A stretch of 64,000 nt of DNA from Acipenser ruthenus (GCF_902713425.1 NC_081211.1:12184264-12248263), one strand, 5' to 3'; counted from the stretch's first letter, positions 1 to 8,185 are shown. A program made the numbers and translations. The notes: a model not told the origin generated them from the sequence alone.

Positions 1-715
1 CAGTAAGACCACCAAAATTGTGAACATTTTGACGCAGGAAATATTCACTCGATGGGGAACACCGCAACACATTCTTTCAGACCGTGGACCTCAGTTCACG
101 AGCCAGCTACTCGCAGAGGTGTGCAAGACCTGGGGAGTAGTACAAAAACTCACCACCAGTTACCACCCACAGACCAACCTGACAGAACGCGTGAACCGCA
201 CCTTAAAGACCATGGTTGCATCTTTTGTCGGGAAAAACCATCAGCTGTGGGATCAGTGGCTACCCGAGTTTCGTTTCGCCCTCAACACCGCCAAACATGA
301 AACCACAGGCTTCTCTCCTGCAGTACTAGCGCTCGGAAGGACCATCAGAGGCCCATTGGACCGATTAATCGCTGTTGCTCCTGCTCCATCCACCGATCCC
401 TACCAACTGCTAGATCGCCAGCAGCAGATTGCCGAAGAGGTGAGGGATCACGTTGCCAAAGCTCAGAAACGGCAAGCTCGGAATTACAATGCCCGGAGAG
501 CACACTGTCAGTATGAAGAAGGTGAGTTAGTCTGGATAAGATCTCACCCCTTATCTGATGCCTCCGGAAAGTTTTCCGCAAAACTTGCCCCTAAATGGTT
601 TGGGCCAGCTCTTGTAACCAAGAGACTTGGACCCAACAACTATAAAGTCAAGTGGGGGAGCCAGATTATGTCAAAGAGGATACCGTCAATATTGTTAATT
701 TAAAACGCTACTATG
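1..715 (+). pseudogene. Gypsy pol remnant: integrase core and C-terminal region
   Basis: The reading resembles the second half of a Gypsy-type integrase. It has the core-domain run around SDRGPQF, the SYHPQTN motif with downstream ERVNRTLK, and then a C-terminal region with KFSAKLAPKWFGP, typical of this family's DNA-binding tail. The N-terminal zinc-binding part and the rest of pol are off-window. It overlaps no host gene and ends shortly before the purine tract, as usual for the family. It is a fossil with about one break in view. Confidence 0.9.
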
Positions 716-738
716 GCGTTCGTCCCTTGCACCTCCAG

Positions 739-758
739 TGTGGGGGGGGGGGGGAATA
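739..758 (+). other. Polypurine tract before the 3' LTR
   Basis: A run of G residues followed by GAATA lies directly upstream of the LTR. This is the position at which LTR elements prime plus-strand synthesis. The position and composition are seen; the role is inferred from the family. Confidence 0.7.
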
Positions 759-1970
759 TGTAGCAATTCCCATGCTACATAATGTGGGTGTAAGTCTCAC
801 CCACCTGTCCCTTTAATTAGGGTCAGTAGCCTGGCCAGGTCAAAACTTCATTTCCCATAGTTCCTTGCAACCACCCTCTGTTCATCCTCTCTCCCCATTG
901 GCTCATTCAGATTTTCACTCCTCCAATCTCAGAGCTCCTTAGTAGCCAGCAGTTGTATTAAAGCTGGCTAATCAGGCCTGAGAGAGACTCCCTTTCTCAG
1001 AGGAATCCATTAACCTACAGCATTTTCTCTACTTAAATTTCAGTGAATCCATTACCATCCTTAGATAATTCCAGTGCATCCGTTCATTTTCTTTTGTCGC
1101 TGTGCTTTGTCTAAGCTGCTCTTTTTGTTTTCACTGTTACTTGTTTAAGTTTAGCTGTTTTTCTAGGTCTGTTTAGTGTTTGTTGTTTTATGTGTGACAG
1201 CCTCCATTTTTTCCTGATCCTCCTGATTTTTTCCAAACAACTGTTCACCATTCAACTCAACACTACTGGACAGTCTGAACAATTTCAACGTACTCAATGT
1301 TTTCAACCTTCTACAATCACCATCATTTTGGGACACTTTGCTGGACTGGCTTATTTGTGGGTGAGATCATTTCTTTTTTGTTTGGATTTTTTCTACTTTA
1401 ATTTGATACTTTGTTTCCCGTATTTTTTCTGTTACTTTGTTATTTTGTTACTTTGTATGGATTTCAATTACCCTGCTGTTACTGGACTTGTTGGGCCTAC
1501 CTGTCATTATCCCACCATTGCCACAGAGACTGTTAAATGTAATTGTTTCCACAAGTCACTGTTTTTTCATCTGTATCTATTTATTTATCCTTTGTCTATC
1601 TGTGTGGGTTGTGTTTGTGAGTGTGGGTTTATTGGAGACCCTCCGGACACCATTCATTTTCTACTTTGTGAATCTGTTTAGCCTTCTGTTTGTCCCTATA
1701 TCTGTACCAGCTTTATTCTTACCTGTTACCTGCAATTATTTGAATTACTTTCTTATCAATATTCATTTCATTCATTTGTTCATTTTTTCATTTGTTGACA
1801 TTATTGTTCACAATAATAAACTGATTGTTCTTGAAATTGACACCTCTAACGTCCCTGCTTTTGCTGTCTGTCACTCTTGCTGACTTATTTAGCTATAGGA
1901 ATAGGGCCAGTAGTCTCTCCTTAGGGAGGACAGTGCAACTGCTTCTCAGTTGTGCAGAGTGATCGTTACA
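759..1970 (+). repeat. 3' LTR of the Gypsy-type element
   Basis: The LTR starts TGTAGC and ends GTTACA, a short imperfect inverted repeat with TG...CA termini, and is about 1.2 kb long. It is T-rich and has an AATAAA near 1816. The right boundary is fixed independently, because the base after 1970 is where homology to the tRNA array units begins. The small open frames inside it look like chance frames in T-rich DNA. Confidence 0.8.
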
Positions 1971-2414
1971 AGGGGACACATTTTGAGTGCGTATCTCATA
2001 CTGGTAGAAACGCGGAAAAAAGAAACCATCAAGCCTAAAATTGTTCAGTTGTTTAAATCAATAAGCACATTTCAAATGGATCATTGCTAATGTTAAAACA
2101 ATTTAAGAACACTTTAAGTAGGGCTTGACTAATATAAAAATATAGGCATGTTATTTGCACTACGCAGGACTAGATTGAGCTTAAAAAAAGGCATTACATC
2201 TGAAAATAACTTGTGTTTACCCCCACTTACAAGGAAAGCGTCAAACTTTGTATTCGTCCTCGTAACAGTGTTAGAAAATGTAAACAGCAGTTGGAGAATG
2301 CCGAAGTCGATCATCCTAGCATGTTAAACGAGGGCATTTCTCATGTAAGCCACATCCAGTAATAGATCGTTTGTACTGTTCTCAATGTTCCGCATACCAG
2401 CCTGAGACCACGAT

Positions 2415-2956
2415 CCAATTGTAAAACTTTACAATGCATTAGTAAGACCTTACCTAGAATATTGTGATCAGTTCTGATCACCTCTCTACAAAAAGGATAT
2501 TGCTGCTCTAGAAAGAGTGCAAAGAAGAGCAACCAGAAATATCCCAGGTTTAAAAGGCATGTTGTATGCAGACAGGCTAAAAGAACTGAATCTATTCAGT
2601 CTTGAACAAAAAAGACTACGCGGCGATCTGATTCAGACATTCAACATCCTAAAAGGTAGAGACAATGTCGACCCAGGGGACTTCTTTTTTGACATGAAAA
2701 AAGAAACAAGGACCAGCGGTCACAAATGGAGATTACATAAAGGGGCATTCAAAACAGAAAATAGGAGGCACTTTTTTACACAGAGAATTGTGAGGGTCTG
2801 GAACCAACTCTCCAGTAATGTTGAAGCTGACACCCTGGGATCCTTCAAGAAGCTGCTTGATGAGAGTCTGGGATCAATAAGCTACTAACTACCAAACGAG
2901 CAAGATGGGCTGAATGGCCTCCTCTCGTTTGGAAACTTTCTTATGTTCTTATGTTC
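2415..2956 (+). mobile_element. LINE 3' fragment, CR1/L2 type (unit 1)
   Basis: This is a 5'-truncated non-LTR retrotransposon copy. The frame from 2421 reads VKLYNALVRPYLEYCDQF, then a TGA stop at 2475 where relatives have Trp, and then stays open to the TAA at 2886-2888. The part from 2517 gives 123 residues with QRRATRNIPGLKG and FFTQRIVRVWNQL, typical of the C-terminal end of CR1/L2-like reverse transcriptase proteins. The short 3' tail has a perfect 9-bp stem (2892-2900 with 2924-2932) and ends in TTCTTATG octamer repeats, as such LINEs do. The catalytic domain is absent, so the copy is dead. All units carry it, so it was present before amplification. Confidence 0.9.
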
Positions 2957-3372
2957 CTCTATCCTATTGTGCTTGTTAAGACATAGCGTGAATCTTGAAA
3001 ACGTCTTGTTTGTTTAACAAAGCCAGCAGTCACTTTATTGATCACCCTGTGGATTAAACGCTATTGGAACACAGATGATTGTGTTGAAGATGTTAATAGA
3101 CTTTCAATGTACGCGTTGTAGAGCTAAGCGTTTGTTGAGGCAGTTCAAGCGCTGCACATTCAAGCAGCCGGTTGCAGTCTTTACCTGTTTCCTAGATGTT
3201 TGCCATTTGGTCTTACTCTGGAAGGAGTAGAACAAAAGCTAAACCATTTGTTGAGAACCGCATTTGGGAGAAAACTTAAGTGTTTCAAAATGCATTTGTA
3301 AAGTGCATTTGTCTATTAGGTTGTTTATGGTGTGACAAAAAGAATGCTATCTCGAAAACGCAGTCCTGTCAA
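2957..3372. other. Spacer between LINE fragment and tRNA-Phe
   Basis: About 416 bp without a recognisable gene, RNA or element. It is moderately AT-rich and contains no long repeat. The same holds at this place in every unit. Confidence 0.6.
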
Positions 3373-3445
3373 GCCGAAATAGCTCAGTTGGGAGAGCGTT
3401 AGACTGAAGATCTAAAGGTCCCTGGTTCGATCCCGGGTTTTGGCA
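3373..3445 (+). tRNA. tRNA-Phe(GAA), unit 1
   Basis: A 73-nt cloverleaf: acceptor GCCGAAA pairs with the 3' end, D-arm GCTC...GAGC, anticodon loop CTGAAGA with GAA, T-arm CTGGTTCGATCCCGG, discriminator A. Both Pol III internal boxes are intact and CCA is not encoded, as in eukaryotes. Position 69 is T here instead of C in the other units, giving a tolerable G-U pair. A TTTT stop follows at 3458. It points toward tRNA-Asn, 135 bp away on the other strand. Confidence 0.95.
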
Positions 3446-3457
3446 AGCACCAAGACA

Positions 3458-3461
3458 TTTT
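3458..3461 (+). terminator. Pol III stop for tRNA-Phe
   Basis: The first TTTT downstream of the gene, 13 nt after its end; in most units two further TTTT runs follow within about 15 bp. It is conserved in all units. Confidence 0.7.
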
Positions 3462-3571
3462 GTTTTGTTTTATATTATTTTGAACTAAAAACAGAGCACA
3501 TTTTTTTCTTCATTGTAATTGGAGGAAATAACAACGTACTAGTGCCATTTTTTAATGTGATTAAGAAATTC

Positions 3572-3576
3572 AAAAA
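3572..3576 (-). terminator. Pol III stop for tRNA-Asn
   Basis: AAAAA on the + strand reads as T5 on the minus strand, 5 nt past the 3' end of tRNA-Asn. It is conserved in every unit. Confidence 0.75.
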
Positions 3577-3580
3577 GCAT

Positions 3581-3612
3581 CGTCCCTGGGTGGGCTTGAA
3601 TCACCAACCTTC

Positions 3613-3648
<36 letters not shown>

Positions 3649-3654
3649 AGAGAC
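3581..3654 (-). tRNA. tRNA-Asn(GTT), unit 1, box B change
   Basis: A 74-nt cloverleaf on the minus strand: acceptor GTCTCTG, D-arm GCGC...GCGC, anticodon loop CTGTTAA with GTT, discriminator G, all as in vertebrate tRNA-Asn. This copy alone has A for G at position 53, which opens the last T-stem pair and alters an invariant box B base. It may be weak or silent. A T5 stop follows directly. Confidence 0.9.
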
Positions 3655-4199
3655 CAACCTGCTCGACCGCTAAAGCATACGGGAGTGATTAGAAAGGCGA
3701 GATGCTGCAGAACCTGATCGAGAGCAGAACTCAGCCGAACCTGAAACCACAGCTAACAAGAAAGCAACACGGGGCAGGAAAGTCTATGTAATCCATTATG
3801 GCAGCACAACATACGTCATTTTGTTAGATAACACACTGGGGGTCCAACACAGCACTGTGTGTAAATAGCTACAATGGAAACCAAATACTTACGGTTCAAA
3901 TGAGAATCTTCATCAGATTTAAAGAACACATTTGACATACTTTACACTGCAAAGGAGGAAGGCAGGCAATGCAAATGAGGCGTGATCCATTGCTAAAAAA
4001 ATACATGAAATCTCCCTTTGTGCTTCTCGGAAGACATACGACGGAGGGCGCACTTTTTCAGTTTGGGGAATGTTACAAATTAGCAGACTGTGCTTTAAAA
4101 TACATATAGGGCGGGCTTCTCTGTTACAAAGAATTGTCACACTTTGTATTTCTCTCCATGATCCATTGGGACAGAATACGTAGATACATTAAAACTATT
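3655..4199. other. Spacer between tRNA-Asn and the Ala remnant
   Basis: About 545 bp with no recognisable gene. Short opposed open frames here (about 73 and 81 codons in this unit) resemble no known protein and recur only because the unit recurs. Confidence 0.6.
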
Positions 4200-4234
4200 T
4201 GGAGAATGCGGGCATCGATCCCGCTACTTCTCGC
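4200..4234 (-). pseudogene. tRNA-Ala(AGC) 3' remnant, unit 1
   Basis: Read on the minus strand, these 35 nt match the 3' part of vertebrate tRNA-Ala(AGC): the 3' side of the anticodon stem, variable loop, full T-arm (GCGGGATCGATGCCCGC) and acceptor strand CATTCTCCA. One base differs from the usual gene in the variable region. The 5' half is missing, so no tRNA can be made. The box B stays intact without a box A, which is the make-up of an isolated TFIIIC site. Confidence 0.8.
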
Positions 4235-4247
4235 TCCTTGTCTTGTG

Positions 4248-4277
4248 GCAGCGATTCTCATAGGCTACAATCGCTGC
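4248..4277. repeat. 9-bp perfect inverted repeat with 12-nt loop
   Basis: GCAGCGATT at 4248-4256 is answered by AATCGCTGC at 4269-4277. It lies just upstream (minus-strand sense) of the Ala remnant and about 30 bp before a poly-T tract. It is present at the same place in the other units, for example 35 bp downstream of the remnant in unit 2. No known RNA family is recognised. Confidence 0.6.
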
Positions 4278-4306
4278 TTGATAAGAGCGATTCAGATTGT
4301 TCAATA

Positions 4307-4322
4307 TTTTTTTTTTTTTTTT
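4307..4322 (+). repeat. Poly-T tract of variable length
   Basis: Sixteen T in unit 1. The tract varies from about 10 to 17 T between units and is interrupted in units 2, 3, 13 and 14. It explains part of the unit length differences and changes the ends of the chance frames that cross it. Confidence 0.8.
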
Positions 4323-4340
4323 ATTGGCAATGTAGTTGCC

Positions 4341-4461
4341 ATTTGCAAATTCAAAAATAAATTGAACAATCAAAAATGATAATACTTGCTTTTGTATCAC
4401 ACGACAATCTTAAGGTATGCTTTAACGGCTAGGCTGTCTCAAGTTAGTTTGTATTGTTAAT
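4341..4461 (+). repeat. Internal duplication, element X1
   Basis: A ~120-bp stretch starting ATTTGCAAATTCAAAAA and ending GTATTGTTAAT. It recurs, diverged and split, as 6004-6040 plus 6189-6281 in the same unit. Both copies are in every unit, so this duplication predates the array. Confidence 0.8.
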
Positions 4462-4554
4462 ACCATACCTCTGTTTGATCGCTATACACTCAATATGTTG
4501 TGTAGGCTAAACTGTATAAATAAACGCCCGGAAACATTGAAATCCAAACACGTT

Positions 4555-4558
4555 AAAA
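4555..4558 (-). terminator. Candidate Pol III stop for tRNA-Trp
   Basis: AAAA on the + strand is the first T4 downstream of tRNA-Trp, about 33 nt from its end, so the primary transcript would have a longer trailer than its neighbours. Confidence 0.45.
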
Positions 4559-4590
4559 GATGAAATAGTGTGGAATAGAAACAAAGAACT

Positions 4591-4662
4591 TGACCTCGAC
4601 GTGATTTGAACACGTAACCTTCTGATCTGGAGTCAGAGGCGCTACCGTTGCGCCACGAAGTC
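4591..4662 (-). tRNA. tRNA-Trp(CCA), unit 1
   Basis: A 72-nt cloverleaf on the minus strand: acceptor GACTTCG with CGAGGTC, D-arm GCGC AACGGTA GCGC, anticodon loop CTCCAGA with CCA, T-arm ACGTGTTCAAATCACGT, discriminator A. Boxes A and B match the vertebrate nuclear gene. The nearest T4 lies about 33 nt downstream. This sequence is the consensus also found in units 4, 6, 7, 9, 11, 12 and 13. Confidence 0.95.
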
Positions 4663-4916
4663 CTGGGAATTTTTGTCCTTGTTATGGAATGCTAGAGTGC
4701 ACAGCAAGCATGCCAAACGCATGGTAATGCCGACGCTCATACTAGGAAAACATTCAAGCGTCATGGGAAACAGCCGTCAATAGGTGTTCGTAGCCAGCAG
4801 GGCTATGAAGCTGTCGGAAGTGTGTTTGATTCTCAGCTTTAAAAGTAAAGAAAACATAAAACAATGCGATTTGCTTTTATAATGTTCATTAATTGAAACG
4901 TAGGCATAAACACAGT
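4663..4916. other. Spacer between tRNA-Trp and the Gly pseudogene
   Basis: About 250 bp; nothing recognised. Confidence 0.5.
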
Positions 4917-4987
4917 TGTACTGGCTGGGAATCGTTTCGGTTCAAATTCTTGGAAAGCAGCTATGCTGAGCAATATATCACCAACGG
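4917..4987 (-). pseudogene. tRNA-Gly(TCC) pseudogene, unit 1
   Basis: Read on the minus strand, this 71-nt stretch aligns end to end with vertebrate tRNA-Gly(TCC). GTTGGTG at the start, GAGCATAGCTGCCTTCCAA and CGATTCCC of the real gene are met by GTTGGTG, CAGCATAGCTGCTTTCCAA and CGATTCCC. The TCC anticodon survives. The acceptor end is unpaired and box B has GAAAC for GGTTC, so Pol III recognition and folding should fail. It is an old decayed gene, present with nearly the same sequence in every unit. Confidence 0.75.
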
Positions 4988-5285
4988 GGGAAAGCTGGCA
5001 GTACTGAGTGACACAGAAGAAGGATTCTCTCAGCGCGTCTCCTCTGAATGCGCACTGGCACAAAGAGGCTTTGCTCATCTAATGACGTGGCGGAATGCAA
5101 TAATGTATTGGGTTAATTTATCAACAAAAGAAACATAAATAAAAGTGTATGTAATTATTTGTGAATAAACTGTCTTGCTTATACGATGGGAGACCAGGAC
5201 CTTACACCCGCAATTTAATGATCGGCCAACCCCAGAGAGACTTTGTCTTGACCAGGGATTAATATAATTTAAAAACATGCGGCAA
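4988..5285. other. Spacer between the Gly pseudogene and tRNA-Val
   Basis: About 300 bp; nothing recognised apart from the A5 before tRNA-Val. Open frames of 79-89 codons here run across the tRNA sequences and do not resemble proteins. Confidence 0.5.
5271..5275 (-). terminator. Pol III stop for tRNA-Val
   Basis: AAAAA on the + strand gives T5 on the minus strand, 11 nt beyond the 3' end of tRNA-Val. Confidence 0.7.
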
Positions 5286-5358
5286 TGGTTCCACAGCGGA
5301 TAGAACCCAGGGCCTTCTGCGTGTAAAGCAGACGTGATAATCACTACACTATGGAACC
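5286..5358 (-). tRNA. tRNA-Val(TAC), unit 1, decayed T-arm
   Basis: A 73-nt minus-strand gene: acceptor GGTTCCA with TGGAACC, anticodon loop TTTACAC with TAC, discriminator A. Compared with the usual vertebrate gene it has A for G19 and T for the purine at 57; these two changes occur in all units. In this copy the T-stem reads CTGGG against CGCTG, leaving two mismatches (50-64 and 52-62). It is either weakly functional or a pseudogene. A T5 stop follows. Confidence 0.8.
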
Positions 5359-5880
5359 TAGGCAGGACTGTGTCGGTGCTCCTACATTATTGTCTACATG
5401 CATCTCAAATAATTACAATGTCATTTATCAGACCCTTCGGCGTTGTCTTTAAAAATTAAACTTCCCAGACCGAACGCAGGCTAACATTAAATCAATGAAT
5501 CTTAAATATTTTCTATAGCGCCCCATATGCGATTCACAAAATCTACTTAAAAACAAGACAATATCTCATTGTAAGCCTGGTCGAACAAAAGAAGTCTTCA
5601 GTGTAATTTTAAACAAAGAGTGCTTTCCACGATTTACGATGCTTTAGAGAGACGGAATATTGGAATTGGCAGCCGAAACTGGGGGATAAAACTGCCCGTG
5701 ATCAAAGTGGGCAGAAAAGCTGCATACTTTCCATAAGGTATTTTGGAGAAAAGAAAACGGATCTCTCTGATTTGCAACGTTTCTATGGTTCGGCCCGGCC
5801 ACTGCCGTGTGTCTGGTTAAAACGATGAGTTCAGTTTTTTTTTTTCCTTCCGCTTGGTAATTCAGTCTTGAGGCAACTGT
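5359..5880. other. Spacer between tRNA-Val and tRNA-iMet
   Basis: About 520 bp between divergent genes, so it holds the upstream flanks of both. It contains a short poly-T run near 5835 that varies between units. No gene or known element is seen. Confidence 0.55.
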
Positions 5881-5952
5881 AGCAGAGTGGCGCAGCGGAA
5901 GCGTGCTGGGCCCATAACCCAGAGGTCGATGGATCGAAACCATCCTCTGCTA
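5881..5952 (+). tRNA. Initiator tRNA-Met(CAT), unit 1
   Basis: A 72-nt gene that, from memory, reads the same as the vertebrate initiator: A1-T72 pair, D-arm GCGC AGCGGAA GCGT, three G-C pairs below the anticodon loop (GGG...CCC), CAT anticodon, and A54 and A60 in the T-loop. These are the features that separate initiator from elongator tRNA-Met. A T5 stop lies 6 nt after it. It faces away from tRNA-Val and toward the next unit's tRNA-Phe. Confidence 0.97.
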
Positions 5953-6548
5953 GCCTGTTTTTCTTCTGTTAGCAAAGTAGTTTTTCTAAAATATAAACTG
6001 AACTGATTTGCAAATTCAAAAAATAAATTCATTAACAAAATAGAAAATATTTCGACTAGATGTATGCTTTCAATTTCTTCAAAAAGTAGTCTCAAGCTCG
6101 TTGATTCAGTCGCTTTAAAATCCACCTCTATGTCCCGCTGCAGCAGCGCTGTGTGCTGTGGCTCGAGCTTGTTTGACGAGACAGGCAATGCAAAAATGAT
6201 AAAACTTGCTTTTTTATCACACGACAAACTTAACGTATGCTTTAACGGCTTGGCTGTCTCAAGTTAGTTTGTATTGTTAATGTAACACCTCGTTTTTGCC
6301 CAGTCGTTGTATCACATGAATTGAGCTTGCCAGTTGGGGGTGACGGTCTGCCAATACAAGTTAAGACTATATTTGCAAGGATCATTTCTAGAGTGAAACA
6401 TGTTTTGAAGGGATTGGTCTTGGTATCCCCCAGGAGGAGCGGGAGTCTTTTCTTCTCAGCAACGAGCTGACAATGAGTGTTGTTTTTGGGCACCTGCTCG
6501 CTGCTACTGATGACCACTCCAATCTTCAGTCGGTGGATTGTTGAAGGA
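5953..6548. other. Spacer with internal duplication element X2
   Basis: This spacer holds the second, split copy of X1 (6004-6040 and 6189-6281), interrupted by about 150 bp of unrelated, more GC-rich DNA with a GCAGCAGCGCTG run. The remaining ~270 bp to the unit edge show nothing recognisable. Open frames of 121-122 codons on the minus strand here look like chance frames. Confidence 0.65.
5958..5962 (+). terminator. Pol III stop for tRNA-iMet
   Basis: TTTTT begins 6 nt after the gene end; conserved in all units. Confidence 0.8.
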
Positions 6549-6992
6549 AGGGGACACATTTTGAGTGCGTATCTCATACTGGTAGAAACGCGGAAAAAAG
6601 AAACCATCAAGCCTAAAATTGTTCAGTTGTTTAAATCAATAAGCACATTTCAAATGGATCATTGCTAATGTTAAAACAATTTAAGAACACTTTAAGTAGG
6701 GCTTGACTAATATAAAAATAGAGGCATGTTATTTGCACTACGCAGGACTAGATTGAGCTTAAAAAAAGGCATTACATCTGAAAATAACTTGTGTTTACCC
6801 CCACTTACAAGGAAAGCGTCAAACTTTGTATTCGTCCTCGTAACAGTGTTAGAAAATGTAAACAGCAGTTGGAGAATGCCGAAGTCGATCATCCTAGCAT
6901 GTTAAACGAGGGCATTTCTCATGTAAGCCACATCCAGTAATAGATCGTTTGTACTGTTCTCAATGGTCCGCATCCCAGCCTGAGACCACGAT

Positions 6993-7534
6993 CCAATTGT
7001 AAAACTTTACAATGCATTAGTAAGACCTTACCTAGAATATTGTGATCAGTTCTGATCACCTCTCTACAAAAAGGATATTGCTGCTCTAGAAAGAGTGCAA
7101 AGAAGAGCAACCAGAAATATCCCAGGTTTAAAAGGCATGTTGTATGCAGACAGGCTAAAAGAACTGAATCTATTCAGTCTTGAACAAAAAAGACTACGCG
7201 GCGATCTGATTCAGACATTCAACATCCTAAAAGGTAGAGACAATGTCGACCCAGGGGACTTCTTTTTTGACATGAAAAAAGAAACAAGGACCAGCGGTCA
7301 CAAATGGAGATTACATAAAGGGGCATTCAAAACAGAAAATAGGAGGCACTTTTTTACACAGAGAATTGTGAGGGTCTGGAACCAACTCCCCAGTAATGTT
7401 GAAGCTGACACCCTGGGATCCTTCAAGAAGCTGCTTGATGAGAGTCTGGGATCAATAAGCTACTAACTACCAAACGAGCAAGATGGGCTGAATGGCCTCC
7501 TCTCGTTTGGAAACTTTCTTATGTTCTTATGTTC
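6993..7534 (+). mobile_element. LINE 3' fragment, unit 2
   Basis: Has Pro where unit 1 has Ser in the WNQL-P-SN stretch; otherwise the same open frame at 7095-7466, the same internal TGA and the same octamer tail. Confidence 0.9.
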
Positions 7535-7950
7535 CTCTATCCTATTGTGCTTGTTAAGACATAGCGTGAATCTTGAAAACGTCTTGTTTGTTTAACAAAG
7601 CCAGCAGTCACTTTATTGATCACCCTGTGGATTAAACGCTATTGGAACACAGATGATTGTGTTGAAGATGTTAATAGACTTTCAATGTACGCGTTGTAGA
7701 GCTAAGCGTTTGTTGAGGCAGTTCAAGCGCTGCACATTCAGGCAGCCGGTTGCAGTCTTTACCTGTTTCCTAGATGTTTGCCATTTGGTCTTACTCTGGA
7801 AGGAGTAGAACAAAAGCTAAACCATTTGTTGAGAACCGCATTTGGGAGAAAACTTAAGTGTTTCAAAATGCATTTGTAAAGTGCATTTGTCTATTAGGTT
7901 GTTTATGGTGTGACAAAAAGAATGCTATCTCGAAAATGCAGTCCTGTCAA

Positions 7951-8023
7951 GCCGAAATAGCTCAGTTGGGAGAGCGTTAGACTGAAGATCTAAAGGTCCC
8001 TGGTTCGATCCCGGGTTTCGGCA
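7951..8023 (+). tRNA. tRNA-Phe(GAA), unit 2
   Basis: Consensus sequence with C at position 69, giving a fully paired acceptor stem. Confidence 0.96.
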
Positions 8024-8153
8024 AGCACCAAGACGTTTTGTTTTATATTATTTTGAACTAAAAACAGAGCACATTTTTTTCTTCATTGTAATTGGAGGAA
8101 ATAACAACGTACTAGTGCCATTTTCTAATGTGATTAAGAAATTCAAAAAGCAT

Positions 8154-8185
8154 CGTCCCTGGGTGGGCTTGAACCACCAACCTTC

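Larger units (their letters stand above)
1..1970 (+). mobile_element. Gypsy-type LTR retrotransposon fossil, 3' part
   Basis: This is the right-hand part of an LTR retrotransposon of the Gypsy (Metaviridae) type; its left part lies outside the window. Visible in order are the integrase end of pol, a G-rich purine tract and a 3' LTR with TG...CA ends. The sequence right after the LTR is the tandem tRNA array, joined in mid-unit, so the element probably sits inside the array. It is a fossil: the visible coding part shows about one break. Its age cannot be judged from LTR divergence because only one LTR is in view. Confidence 0.9.
1971..6548. repeat. Array unit 1 (4578 bp), next to the retroelement
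   Basis: Its left end is the LTR junction. It carries more private variants than the other units, including changes in its Phe and Asn genes and a 2-bp deletion in the spacer after Asn. It shares a T-rich variant near 6212 with unit 2 only. Confidence 0.95.

Noticed and set aside
1190-1883. Two T-rich frames inside the LTR with hydrophobic translations
   Set aside because: Low-complexity T-rich DNA gives Phe/Leu-rich chance frames; no known LTR-encoded protein matches.
2129-2532. Short minus-strand frames over and before the LINE fragment
   Set aside because: One is the antisense of the LINE coding frame; the other is spacer without protein likeness.
3898-3935. A possible further tRNA remnant around ACGGTTCAAATGAGAATC
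   Set aside because: It resembles a box B only loosely and no matching arms could be placed around it.
4839-5138. Opposed frames of about 80 codons on both strands over the Gly pseudogene
   Set aside because: Both overlap a decayed tRNA gene and each other; frame conservation reflects the young age of the array.
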